Source: SZUA-229 sp036567985 (GTDB lineage Bacteria; Pseudomonadota; Gammaproteobacteria; SZUA-229). Taken from it: a stretch of DNA of 64,000 nt. The DNA lies in assembly GCA_036567985.1 (NCBI GenBank), contig DATCTK010000044.1, positions 25,938 to 89,937 of the forward strand. The letters run 5' to 3'. Both the position numbers and the translations under genes were made by a program. How positions within the stretch are numbered: position 1 is the first letter of the stretch; each line of letters starts with the position of its first letter. Positions 15,364 through 23,129 of the stretch are shown piece by piece. The notes below the pieces were generated by a model that was given only the letters and a program-made list of their open reading frames with translations, made no database searches and was not told the DNA's origin.

Positions 15364-16395
15364 CTAAAAATAGTTGTCGTTAATCAATTTTTGCAGATGG
15401 CTGTCAGCAGCAGTGCCGTGTTGCTGGTACAGGCCAAGCATCTGTGTTGCCATATTAATCCAGTGTTCGTTGGCCGGCTCTATCAGTTCACTTAAGCTGC
15501 GAGTGTTTTTGCTCTCAAGCCAGCGACTGTAGGCCTGTTGCAAGCTGGGAAAAATCATCTTGCGCAGACTACTGAGATTGGCAAAATAAAAATGAATCTG
15601 CGCTGCTTCATTGTTTTCAATCAGTTTTGGTAATGTCGACTGCATGTCTGCAATATTGTCGCGCACCGCACGGGCCATCATTTCCGCCTGCGAGCGGGGC
15701 AGTTCCATTAACATGGTTTCCCAGAGTTCACCGAGTATTTTGCCCGCCTTGATCTCGCCGATTTCATGGTGCAGCACCGTATTAACTTCATTGTCGGTCA
15801 TGCGCTCCAGTGCATCCTGTGGTGCCTGTTTAAAATCATAACAGGTGAGTGCCCGGGATAATGGATTTTCCTGCTTATGCCAGTGGGATTCCTCGAACTT
15901 TTCCCAGATAAAGCGGCGCAGTGACTCACGCCGGATATACACGGTTTTATCCTGCGTCATGCCCGGTGGTGCGGCCAGGTCCCGCGCCAGTTCCCGGCCG
16001 GAAACATACAGGGTGAAATCTTCGTGTGTTTCCTTGTGCTTCAGTTCGGCGAGAAAAAATACCGGCTTGCCATAGAGTCCATAGCCGCCGCTGTATACCA
16101 GTTGTTCCGCTTCCAGCTGCTGGTTAATGGCGGCACTGTCATACAGGTCAAAGCGCTGGTCATTAATATCGAGGTTGCTCAGGGGGCGGGTTTCTATTTC
16201 ATCCCACAGGGCTTCGCGCTGGGTCAGCCATTTGCCAATGTGGCTGTTATCCAGGCTCTGGCTAAAGGGTAACTGGTGCTCCCAGCGATAGAATTCACGC
16301 ATTTTTAGCAGGTAAATACACAGCGTGTAGTTGCCTGCATACTGGGCATCGGAAATGTGGCAATTGTCTTGAACGAGCTGGGTGAGTGCTTGCAT
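15364..16395 (-). CDS. Conserved protein, possibly Sfum_1244 family
   Basis: This protein has 343 residues from the ATG at 16395 (MQALTQLVQDN), which has GGGAG 5 bases upstream; a longer form from 16434 lacks such a site. The start resembles proteins labelled Sfum_1244 family (NYTLCIYLLKMREFYRWE), a group of unknown function that I associate with sulfur-metabolising bacteria; this assignment is from memory and unsure. The protein is soluble, with many helices in the C-terminal half, and has no cofactor motif I can name. It lies next to an oxygenase gene on the same strand and diverges from the 193-residue gene. Confidence 0.65.
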   Translation of the reverse strand: MQALTQLVQDNCHISDAQYAGNYTLCIYLLKMREFYRWEHQLPFSQSLDNSHIGKWLTQREALWDEIETRPLSNLDINDQRFDLYDSAAINQQLEAEQLVYSGGYGLYGKPVFFLAELKHKETHEDFTLYVSGRELARDLAAPPGMTQDKTVYIRRESLRRFIWEKFEESHWHKQENPLSRALTCYDFKQAPQDALERMTDNEVNTVLHHEIGEIKAGKILGELWETMLMELPRSQAEMMARAVRDNIADMQSTLPKLIENNEAAQIHFYFANLSSLRKMIFPSLQQAYSRWLESKNTRSLSELIEPANEHWINMATQMLGLYQQHGTAADSHLQKLINDNYF

Positions 16396-16654
16396 AAGTC
16401 TCCCATTGGCCAATCGCAGCAGTTGAACCAGCACCTCGGCGCTGGACAGATATACTATGGAAACCCTGGTTAATGCAGAGTTCCGCTATATCACTTTGGA
16501 GGTGAAGATAATTCCTTAGTGGGTTGATTATTTGCGTCCGGCAATAATCAACAGTCCGCACATCCCTGTCCATAAATAGTATACTACTCGCCAGCGAATA
16601 TCCCCCCGCAAACAGTCGGGAATCATTTGAAATAAAAGAGTGTGAGTAGATCCC

Positions 16655-17236
16655 ATGAGAATGAGAACCAAATGGCATAATAAAGAGCGTGAAGTCAGCG
16701 TTGAAGAAAAAGCCAATACCATGGCCTTTATCTCCTGGCGAATTGCCGCGGGCATGGTGCTGAACCTGGAAAACGAGAATTTCCAGACTGACACCCAGCA
16801 ACAGCGCCTGGAAGTGATTAAGGAAGCACTGGCCTTCCTGGTGTCGGTGACTGACCGGCTGGTGGCGGGGCAGATGGAACAGCAGGAACGACAGGAATTT
16901 ATCGTCAAGTTCGCTACCAAGCTGGCAAAAACCTTCCAGGAAAATTGTGAAGACCTGATCGAGCGGGGCGTGGATTATAAAAAGCCCTTTATCGATGTGC
17001 TGAACCAGCGCCTTGATGCCTATGCCGCCTGCTCATGGGATGATGAAGCGGACATGCCCGGTTTTAAATACATGCGTGATTTCGGTGATTTTGTCAGCGC
17101 GGTGATGGGTGAGCGGGATCGTAAATGGATTACCGACCAGGTGCTGGCGATTGAAGTGCCTGAGATGATGGAAAACCTGAAAAAAGCCAAATATGAAATG
17201 GTGGATGGACGCAGCTCGGCCCGCCTGGGCGACTAG
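16655..17236 (+). CDS. Unrecognised helical protein, 193 residues
   Basis: I do not recognise a family. The protein has 193 residues, is mostly predicted helical (RLEVIKEALAFLVSVTDRL, KFATKLAKTFQENCEDLIE), and has no membrane or signal segment. Cysteines are few (in QENCEDL and AACSWDD). A second ATG two codons downstream (MRTKW) is equally possible as the start. It is followed by a bidirectional terminator that also ends the converging 64-residue gene. Confidence 0.7.
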   Translation: MRMRTKWHNKEREVSVEEKANTMAFISWRIAAGMVLNLENENFQTDTQQQRLEVIKEALAFLVSVTDRLVAGQMEQQERQEFIVKFATKLAKTFQENCEDLIERGVDYKKPFIDVLNQRLDAYAACSWDDEADMPGFKYMRDFGDFVSAVMGERDRKWITDQVLAIEVPEMMENLKKAKYEMVDGRSSARLGD

Positions 17237-17279
17237 CTGGGTTGTCTTGTGCATCAACGTTTTCTTTTAAGACACAAAC

Positions 17280-17314
17280 AAAAAAGGGGCCGAAATTAAT
17301 CTGGCCCCTTTTAT
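17280..17314. terminator. Bidirectional terminator
   Basis: AAAAGGGGCC pairs with GGCCCCTTTT around an 11-base loop, between two converging genes, with A and T runs on the two sides. Confidence 0.8.
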
Positions 17315-17358
17315 TAAACTGAAGCGTTAACTTCAAGTCACTGTTTCAAGCGCGTAGA

Positions 17359-17553
17359 TTACGCTTTGAAGTTAGCAGCGTTATCTGTGTTGTGATTGCT
17401 GCCATCTTCGTAGCCTGCTTCATAGGCTTCGTTAGAGTTCTGTTCTTCACGCTCCGGGTTACATACGTAACCACCTTGCCAACCCTGGATGTATTCTGGA
17501 TCGATACCATCTTTTTCCAGTTTAACAACTGTGTCATAGTATTCTTGGTTCAT
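17359..17553 (-). CDS. Small conserved-looking protein, 64 residues
   Basis: The ATG at 17553 (MNQEYYDTVVKLEKDG) has AGGAGT 5 bases upstream, much better than an upstream in-frame start at 17586. The protein has 64 residues with an unusual pattern rich in Tyr, Glu and Gly (EYIQGWQGGYVCNPEREEQ, EAYEAGYEDG). I have an impression of similar small proteins in other dsr-type sulfur oxidisers but cannot name a function. A strong ribosome-binding site, an own terminator and a palindromic site upstream all suggest a well-expressed, regulated gene. Confidence 0.75.
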   Translation of the reverse strand: MNQEYYDTVVKLEKDGIDPEYIQGWQGGYVCNPEREEQNSNEAYEAGYEDGSNHNTDNAANFKA

Positions 17554-17698
17554 AGCTAACTCCTGGTAAAGACCATGTTTAGTCACATATCGTTGGCTGT
17601 GCTGCCAGCGACACTTGAAATAGGTTAATGTCGGAAAAAGGCAGTCGAGTACCTTTTTCAGAATGCGCGATAGTATAGCAGACTGATAAACTGGCTAT

Positions 17699-17713
17699 AT
17701 ATCCCTATAGGGA
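17699..17713. promoter_or_regulatory. Third copy of the CCC-N4-GGG palindrome
   Basis: ATATCCC-TATA-GGGA carries a perfect core TCCCTATAGGGA (17702-17713). It lies about 145 bases upstream of the 64-residue gene. Confidence 0.45.
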
Positions 17714-17994
17714 GGGGTGGAACATCTACCCTAGTAAGTCAGGGGATTCTACGGCTAAAGCGCGAAAAATCAAGGATTAAGCTCATTTCTGCACTAAAAC
17801 CGTCGCAAAAGCCGTCATCACGGGCTGTGCGGTGGTGTCGCTAACCCGGCGGCCAGCTCATGTCAGCGCCTGCTGTGGGCCATGTCGGCGCGCTGGTGGG
17901 CTGATTCAGCATCACTGCACAGTGGCGGGGACTAAATCCACAAATAAGCCCCGTTTATGTTCATTATTAAACTCTGTTAATATGCAGCGGTTTA

Positions 17995-18025
17995 AATGAG
18001 AATTATTCTCCCCATATAGGGATAT
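17995..18025. promoter_or_regulatory. Fur-box-like repeat next to a CCC-GGG-type site
   Basis: AATGAGAATTATTCTC (17995-18010) contains the perfect repeat GAGAAT-T-ATTCTC, close to known Fur sites. It abuts CCCC-ATATA-GGGATAT (18010-18025), a looser version of the dsrA-type palindrome with a 5-base spacer. The site lies about 80-110 bases before the Sel1 gene. The rest of the 550-base gap (17554-18105) includes a GC-rich stretch (17805-17935) in which I see no gene. Confidence 0.4.
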
Positions 18026-18105
18026 ACGCTGCCCGCGGGCCCTGCTTTATGCTAGGCGGTGCCTGTCTGGCGAATCCCCCCAATAGCAAGATTAAGAGGT
18101 TTACC

Positions 18106-18540
18106 ATGTCTGAAGAAATGCCGATGAACGACCCCGATTATGCCAGTGGCATAGCGGCATTCGAGGAGAAAAATTTCAATACCGCGATGCGCTTTCTGAA
18201 CAGATACGCCCAGGAAGGTGATGCAGAGGCCCAGCACAAGGTGGCCATTATGTATCAGAATGGTCTGGGTGTGGTTGCCAATGACGAGAATGCCTTCAAA
18301 TGGATGAAAGCCGCCGCCGAACAGGGGCATGCGATTGCGCAGCACGGCCTGGGCTTTATGTATATGGAAGGCGAGTGCATTGCCCAGGACCTGGGCGAAG
18401 CCATGTGCTGGTTTGAAAAAGCCGCCGAGCAGGGCCTGATTGGTTCCATGACCACCATTGCCATGATGTATGAAGAAGGCCGTGGTGTTGAAAAAAACCA
18501 GGACAAGGCGCAGGAGTGGTATAAGAAAGCCGGCTTCTAG
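18106..18540 (+). CDS. Sel1-repeat (TPR-like) protein
   Basis: This protein has 144 residues from the ATG at 18106 (MSEEMPMND), which has AAGAGG 6 bases upstream; an in-frame ATG at 18049 is less likely. Three Sel1-like repeats of about 36 residues are visible, each with the A-x-x-x-L/M-G-x-M-Y and A-x-x-W-x-x-K-A-A pattern (AQHKVAIMYQNGLGV, AQHGLGFMYMEGE, SMTTIAMMYEEGRGV). Sel1 proteins act as protein-protein adaptors. No signal peptide is seen, so it should be cytoplasmic. The partner is unknown. Confidence 0.85.
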   Translation: MSEEMPMNDPDYASGIAAFEEKNFNTAMRFLNRYAQEGDAEAQHKVAIMYQNGLGVVANDENAFKWMKAAAEQGHAIAQHGLGFMYMEGECIAQDLGEAMCWFEKAAEQGLIGSMTTIAMMYEEGRGVEKNQDKAQEWYKKAGF

Positions 18541-18545
18541 TAAGT

Positions 18546-18665
18546 AACTGTCCAGCTCACCTCTGGGGCGCTCCATCTCTGCGTTGAAAAATGGTCATTT
18601 ACGCGTTGTAAACTCACATTTTTCGCCTTGAGCTGAAGCACCCCAGAGGCAATCTGAACAGTCAC
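18546..18665. repeat. Long imperfect hairpin, copy 1, upstream of moxR
   Basis: A nested inverted repeat spans the gap between the Sel1 gene and moxR. Outer arms CCTCTGGGG/CCCCAGAGG (18560-18568 with 18641-18649) enclose a core GCGTTGAAAAATG ... CACATTTTTCGCC. The core is nearly identical to that of the copy downstream of moxR, while the outer arms differ. Confidence 0.7.
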
Positions 18666-18728
18666 GGTCAATGTTAAATTAAAGCTATAAACTTCATCTA
18701 AAAGCAAAATTATTAATTCGGGATAGTC

Positions 18729-19769
18729 ATGCGCCCAGCAAAATTATTATCAGTTCTTAATCGTGAATTTCTCAGTACCGAAACCGGTCATCACACCCCG
18801 GTGATGTTGTGGGGGCCACCGGGGGTGGGCAAGTCGCAGATGGTTGCCCAGGTGGCGGAGCGACACGACATTCCGGTGATTGATATCCGCCTGTCACAGA
18901 TGGAGCCCAGCGACCTGCGGGGGATTCCGTTTAAAAACGGTAATGCGGTGGAGTGGGCCGTGCCGGCGATGCTGCCGGATGCGGAGCGTCACGGAGCAAA
19001 AGGTATTCTGTTCCTGGACGAGGTGACCTCGGCCCCGCCCAGTGTCTCCGCTGCCGCCTACCAGCTGATTCTGGATCGGAAGCTGGGTAACTATGAAGTG
19101 CCCGATGGGTGGGCGATTTTTGCCGCGGGCAACCGCCAGGGCGACCGCGGTGTCACCTACACCATGCCGGCGCCACTGGCCAATCGCTTCTCCCATTATG
19201 AAGTGGATGTCAACCTGGATGACTGGGTGGCCTGGGCCTGGGAGCACAACATCAATGAGCGGGTGATCGGTTTCCTGCGTTTCCGTCCCGATCTGCTGTT
19301 TGATTTTGACCCGGCGCATAACCCGGTGGCCTTCCCCTCGCCACGTTCCTGGGAGTTTGCCCACAATGCACTGCACAAGTTCGAGGATCACCCCGATCTG
19401 TTGCTGGGTACACTGCAGGCCTGTGTAGGCCCGGCGGCAGGGGTGGAACTGAATGCCTTTATCGAAAGCCTGGATCAGATGCCGGATCTGGATGCGATTA
19501 TTGCCGGTGAAAAAGTCGCGGCACCTAAAGAGATTGATCTGCAATACGCGGTGGCCGCCGCACTGGTGGGTCGTGCGATTCGCGTCAGGGGCACTGCTGA
19601 AGCCCCCCAGGTGATGGGCAATATTCTCAAATACGCGAAAAATTTCCGCCAGAAGGAAATGGGTGTGATGATGGTGTCGGATATGCACCGCGCGATTGGT
19701 GAGGATATCTTCGCGGTGCCGGAGTTTGCCGAATGGGCAAATGATATCGCCGAGCTAATGATTTATTAA
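18729..19769 (+). CDS. MoxR-type AAA+ ATPase
   Basis: This protein has 346 residues. The Walker A motif is GPPGVGKS (about residues 29-36) and Walker B is GILFLDEV (about 94-101), followed by a GNR motif in AAGNRQGDRG (sensor 1 region) and the lid domain. MoxR ATPases work with VWA-domain proteins to activate or assemble metalloenzymes, and a VWA protein follows 148 bases downstream, so the two should form a MoxR-VWA pair. The DsrS-like gene comes next. Long hairpins of a shared type lie on both sides of this gene. Confidence 0.92.
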   Translation: MRPAKLLSVLNREFLSTETGHHTPVMLWGPPGVGKSQMVAQVAERHDIPVIDIRLSQMEPSDLRGIPFKNGNAVEWAVPAMLPDAERHGAKGILFLDEVTSAPPSVSAAAYQLILDRKLGNYEVPDGWAIFAAGNRQGDRGVTYTMPAPLANRFSHYEVDVNLDDWVAWAWEHNINERVIGFLRFRPDLLFDFDPAHNPVAFPSPRSWEFAHNALHKFEDHPDLLLGTLQACVGPAAGVELNAFIESLDQMPDLDAIIAGEKVAAPKEIDLQYAVAAALVGRAIRVRGTAEAPQVMGNILKYAKNFRQKEMGVMMVSDMHRAIGEDIFAVPEFAEWANDIAELMIY

Positions 19770-19770
19770 A

Positions 19771-19890
19771 ATAATGGTCCATATTAGCCCTGTGCCATCA
19801 CATGCCTGCGTTGAAAAATGGACACTTACCTATGTAAGCTCACATTTTTCGCCTTGCCCTGTGACCGCACAGAACTAATCTGAACCATTA
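19771..19890. repeat. Long imperfect hairpin, copy 2, downstream of moxR
   Basis: Outer arms AATAATGGTyCA/TGnACCATTATT (about 19770-19784 with 19880-19891) and inner arms CTGTGC/GCACAG enclose the same core as copy 1 (GCGTTGAAAAATG ... CACATTTTTCGCC, 19808-19853). The arms differ from copy 1 yet still pair. Confidence 0.7.
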
Positions 19891-19917
19891 TTTGCCCCTG
19901 TGAGTTTCATATAAAAC

Positions 19918-21225
19918 ATGGCAATTGATCTGGAAAAAAAGCTGGCGACTGCTCGCACAAAACTGATCCTGGAAAAACCCTTCCTGGGCGCACTGGTATT
20001 GCGCCTGCCGATGGTGCGCGCAAAGGATGACTGGTGTGATGCCACCTTCAGCAATGGCAAGAAGCTGTATTACAACGAGCACTATATCGATGCGCTGAGC
20101 CCCGAGCAGACCCAGTTTGCACTGGCCCATGAAGCGCTGCACTGTGCACTGTCACATTTCGCCCGTCGCCAGAACCGGGTGCAGCACCGCTGGGACATGG
20201 CCTGTGACTTTGCCATCAATCCGATGCTAATCAACGACGGTATGAAACCGCCGCCGGATGTGAATTATCTGCGCGAATACGACGGCATGACGGCCGAGGA
20301 AATTTATCCACTGCTCGAAGATAACGATAATGATCGGGAGCGGGAGCTGCAACAGGAGATCAACCCGGATTCTGATAATGATCAGGACGAGGACAACGAA
20401 AGCAGTACCGGTGATCAGCCCGAGGAACAGCACGAAGGTAAAAACCAGAAACAGAAAAGTGACTCCCAGGGGCGCGGTGAAGATCAGGGCGGTGCCCGTG
20501 AGGACAATTCAGAGGCCAGTGGTGATGACGGCAAACAGCAGTCGGGCCCACCGGAAGAAGGCGAGGGTGAGCCGGAGCCGCTGACCCCGCAGGAAATCGA
20601 ATCGCTCAGCCTGCAATGGCAGCAGCGCATGGCCAGTGCCGCGCAGCAGGCGATACAGGCGGGCAAGCTGGGTGGCTCAATGGCGCGCATGGTGGATCAC
20701 CTGCTGCAGCCCCGATTGCCCTGGCGCATGTTGCTGTCACGCTATATCACCATGGTCGCGAGGGATGATTACACCTATGCGCGGCCCTCAAGCCGCCGTG
20801 GCGACCCGGCAGTGTATCCCAGCCTGCGCAGCGCGCAGCTGAATATTGTGGTGGCGCTGGATATCAGTGGCTCGATTTCGGAAAAGGAAGTGGCGGAGTT
20901 TGTCTCCGAGGTGGATTCAATTAAAAGCATGATCCGCGCCCGGGTGACCCTGCTGGCCTGTGACTCCCACCTGGCGGAAGGCTGCCCCTGGGTATTCGAG
21001 CCCTGGGAAGAATTTAAAATGCCAAAGACCTTCAAGGGCGGCGGCGGCACCCGCTTTACCCCGGTTATCGAATGGGTAGAAGCGCAGGACGAAGCCCCTA
21101 ATTTGCTAGTGTACTTTACTGATGCCCAGGGTGAGTTTCCTGATAAAGAACCCAGCTTTCCAGTCACCTGGCTGGTTAAAGGCAAAACACCGGTGCCCTG
21201 GGGGCAGCGGGTGCAGTTAAACTAG
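19918..21225 (+). CDS. VWA-like metallopeptidase (DUF2201 type), MoxR partner
   Basis: This protein has 435 residues in three parts. An N-terminal putative metallopeptidase domain has an HExxH motif (AHEALHCALSHF, about residue 70). A long acidic, Gln/Ser/Gly-rich linker (about residues 125-225) looks disordered. A C-terminal VWA-like domain has the metal-binding DISGS motif (VVALDISGSIS). This is the architecture of DUF2201 proteins, which pair with MoxR ATPases. The MoxR gene lies directly upstream. The pair probably remodels or inserts a metal cofactor into a target; the neighbouring DsrS-like gene suggests the sulfur pathway (inference). Confidence 0.9.
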   Translation: MAIDLEKKLATARTKLILEKPFLGALVLRLPMVRAKDDWCDATFSNGKKLYYNEHYIDALSPEQTQFALAHEALHCALSHFARRQNRVQHRWDMACDFAINPMLINDGMKPPPDVNYLREYDGMTAEEIYPLLEDNDNDRERELQQEINPDSDNDQDEDNESSTGDQPEEQHEGKNQKQKSDSQGRGEDQGGAREDNSEASGDDGKQQSGPPEEGEGEPEPLTPQEIESLSLQWQQRMASAAQQAIQAGKLGGSMARMVDHLLQPRLPWRMLLSRYITMVARDDYTYARPSSRRGDPAVYPSLRSAQLNIVVALDISGSISEKEVAEFVSEVDSIKSMIRARVTLLACDSHLAEGCPWVFEPWEEFKMPKTFKGGGGTRFTPVIEWVEAQDEAPNLLVYFTDAQGEFPDKEPSFPVTWLVKGKTPVPWGQRVQLN

Positions 21226-21308
21226 TCGCCGGAAAATACCGGTGCGAAATTTCCTGTGTCGCCTGCACACACGATAGAATATAACGTTTAAAACAGAAAG
21301 TAGTGGTT

Positions 21309-22421
21309 ATGGATCTCTCCCCGGAAGACAGTCTTCGTCTCAATGTATTGCTCACCCAGGGTCTGCAGGCGGTGCGCGTGGATGCCTCACGCATGAAGGT
21401 TTATGCCCTTACGGAGCGTGGCGAGGCACAGGTGCCGCTCAACCCCAATTGCCGTGATGAACAGTATCTGCGCAATGTTAAATCTCTGTTCTCCTCCCAC
21501 TCGATCGGCTCACCCGGTGGCTATCCGGTGTACCTCAAACGCTGGACACGCATGGGACAGGCCAGGGACGAAAGTCTGGACCAGCTGCTGGTGCTGGGTG
21601 AAGAGGAGGCTGTGGTGGCGGTGGTGCATGCCGCGGGCCTGACCGATGAAATTGCCCGTCGTGCCTGGTGGTGTATGCCCACCACCGATAATGCACGGCG
21701 CATGCTGGAAAAAAAGGCGGTGGTGGAAGGCAAAATGGGGCCGATTCTGGCGGAGTTCCTGATTGAGCACCTGCCGTTTGAAGATGAACCCCTGGCGATG
21801 ATCGACAGTGTCAGGGCTGCTCTGCAGCCGGGGCTGGTGACCGAGGAGCTGCGCCAGAGCCTGTGGCAGAAAGCGCGCCAGAAGGGCGCCTACTATGTGG
21901 GCTTTCTGCAGGCCATGCCCGATGACCTGCCCGGCGATGCCGCGCCCCATGCGAACTATGAACACTATAAAGAAGTGCTGGCACCACTGGTGGATAAAGG
22001 CAATCCCGCCGCGGCATTATTGCTCAAGGTGATGTCCGCCGCCGGGCAGAACTATCTGGATACTATTGATGCCGCGCTGAAACGTCCCAGTGACCAGAAT
22101 GTGGTGGTGGCGCTGTTTATGACCATCGAACGCTATTTCGCGGATGTCTGCCCGGGCTTTGTCAACCGCCGTGATATCCAGCTGATTATTGATGAGGCCG
22201 GTCAGCGCTGTGCCGAGTGCGATGAGTCACTGGCGGAAATCAAGGCGTTATTACCGGATGTCGAACCCTATTTGCAGGCGATGATGGTGTTATCCGGCTA
22301 TTGCGAAGAATTAACCTACCCGGTGTTCGGCCAGACCGATGCCATTGGCTCGGTGATGCGCAAACGCATCAAGCACCTGACAGACCCGATTAAAGCACAC
22401 ACCCAGCAACTGAGAAGCTGA
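21309..22421 (+). CDS. dsrS: DsrS-like protein
   Basis: This soluble protein has about 370 residues (near 41 kDa), matching the reported size of A. vinosum DsrS. From memory its start (MDLSPEDSLRLNVLL) and the stretch SPGGYPVYLKRWTRMGQ followed by DESLDQLLVLGE resemble proteins annotated as sulfur reduction protein DsrS; I cannot verify this by alignment here. In A. vinosum dsrS ends the dsr operon, whereas here it is 12 kb upstream of dsrA on the other strand. I set the start at 21309 (MDLSP); a GTG two codons earlier is possible. A MoxR-VWA pair precedes it and a 179-residue gene follows after 54 bases. Confidence 0.55.
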   Translation: MDLSPEDSLRLNVLLTQGLQAVRVDASRMKVYALTERGEAQVPLNPNCRDEQYLRNVKSLFSSHSIGSPGGYPVYLKRWTRMGQARDESLDQLLVLGEEEAVVAVVHAAGLTDEIARRAWWCMPTTDNARRMLEKKAVVEGKMGPILAEFLIEHLPFEDEPLAMIDSVRAALQPGLVTEELRQSLWQKARQKGAYYVGFLQAMPDDLPGDAAPHANYEHYKEVLAPLVDKGNPAAALLLKVMSAAGQNYLDTIDAALKRPSDQNVVVALFMTIERYFADVCPGFVNRRDIQLIIDEAGQRCAECDESLAEIKALLPDVEPYLQAMMVLSGYCEELTYPVFGQTDAIGSVMRKRIKHLTDPIKAHTQQLRS

Positions 22422-22475
22422 CGGCCACGCTGGCCACAGCAGCTCGGGTTTTGCCGAACAATACCAGAGGCCGTT

Positions 22476-23015
22476 ATGCCATCACTGCATATCAGTAAAA
22501 TTCACGTTACATTGAAGGTGAAGCTGCCCCCTGAATTACTCGAGCGGCATCTGCCATCCTCGGCGGCGGTGGTGGGTGAGGCGTTGACCGAGCAGGTGCT
22601 GGCAGCGGTTAAAAAACACCAGTTGAGTTATTTTCCGCCGCTGGACTACCTGGAGAAAGCAGGGGACATAGATGCGGACCTGCTGGATGCCACCGAAACC
22701 ATCGCCTGGTTCGCCTGCAAACTGGTGCGCGAAGAAGTGAATAAAAAACTGCGTGGTTTTTTTTCCACTTTAAGCTTTCAGTCGGTCAAGTGTACCTCCT
22801 ATGCCATGCCCGGTGTGCGTGCTAACCAGCTCAATGCCTGGCACCAGTTGGTGGAACACTACACCCCCAATACCGTCAAGCTGGACATGATCGCCAGTGT
22901 GCTGAAAAAGGAAGAGTCACCCAAAGGGCTGGAAAACTGGTCAAAGCAGTTATTCCGGCGAAACCTGGAAGGGGTGTTTGAAGACTTTGAAGTCACCCAG
23001 ACAGCTGTTCTATAG
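22476..23015 (+). CDS. Unrecognised protein, 179 residues
   Basis: I do not recognise a family. The protein has 179 residues, no signal peptide, and probably a beta-rich N-terminus (SLHISKIHVTLKVKLPPELL) followed by helices. The N-terminal pattern is loosely like that of proteins with a conserved basic first strand, but no catalytic motif is evident. It lies 54 bases after the DsrS-like gene and in the same direction, so the moxR-VWA-dsrS-like set probably continues into this gene. Confidence 0.65.
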   Translation: MPSLHISKIHVTLKVKLPPELLERHLPSSAAVVGEALTEQVLAAVKKHQLSYFPPLDYLEKAGDIDADLLDATETIAWFACKLVREEVNKKLRGFFSTLSFQSVKCTSYAMPGVRANQLNAWHQLVEHYTPNTVKLDMIASVLKKEESPKGLENWSKQLFRRNLEGVFEDFEVTQTAVL

Positions 23016-23129
23016 AGTAACCTCCCGACTTGTAGAGTTTTTTATAGGGTTTTTTCTGTAAAAGAGACAATTCCTGCCGATAAGCTGTGCTAGGCTTAAA
23101 ACAGAAAAAACTGGTCTCGCGGGGAACTG

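Noticed and set aside
17805..17935. GC-rich patch between the 64-residue and Sel1 genes as a gene remnant
   Set aside because: Its translations gave no match to a family I know, and no start or frame conservation is visible.
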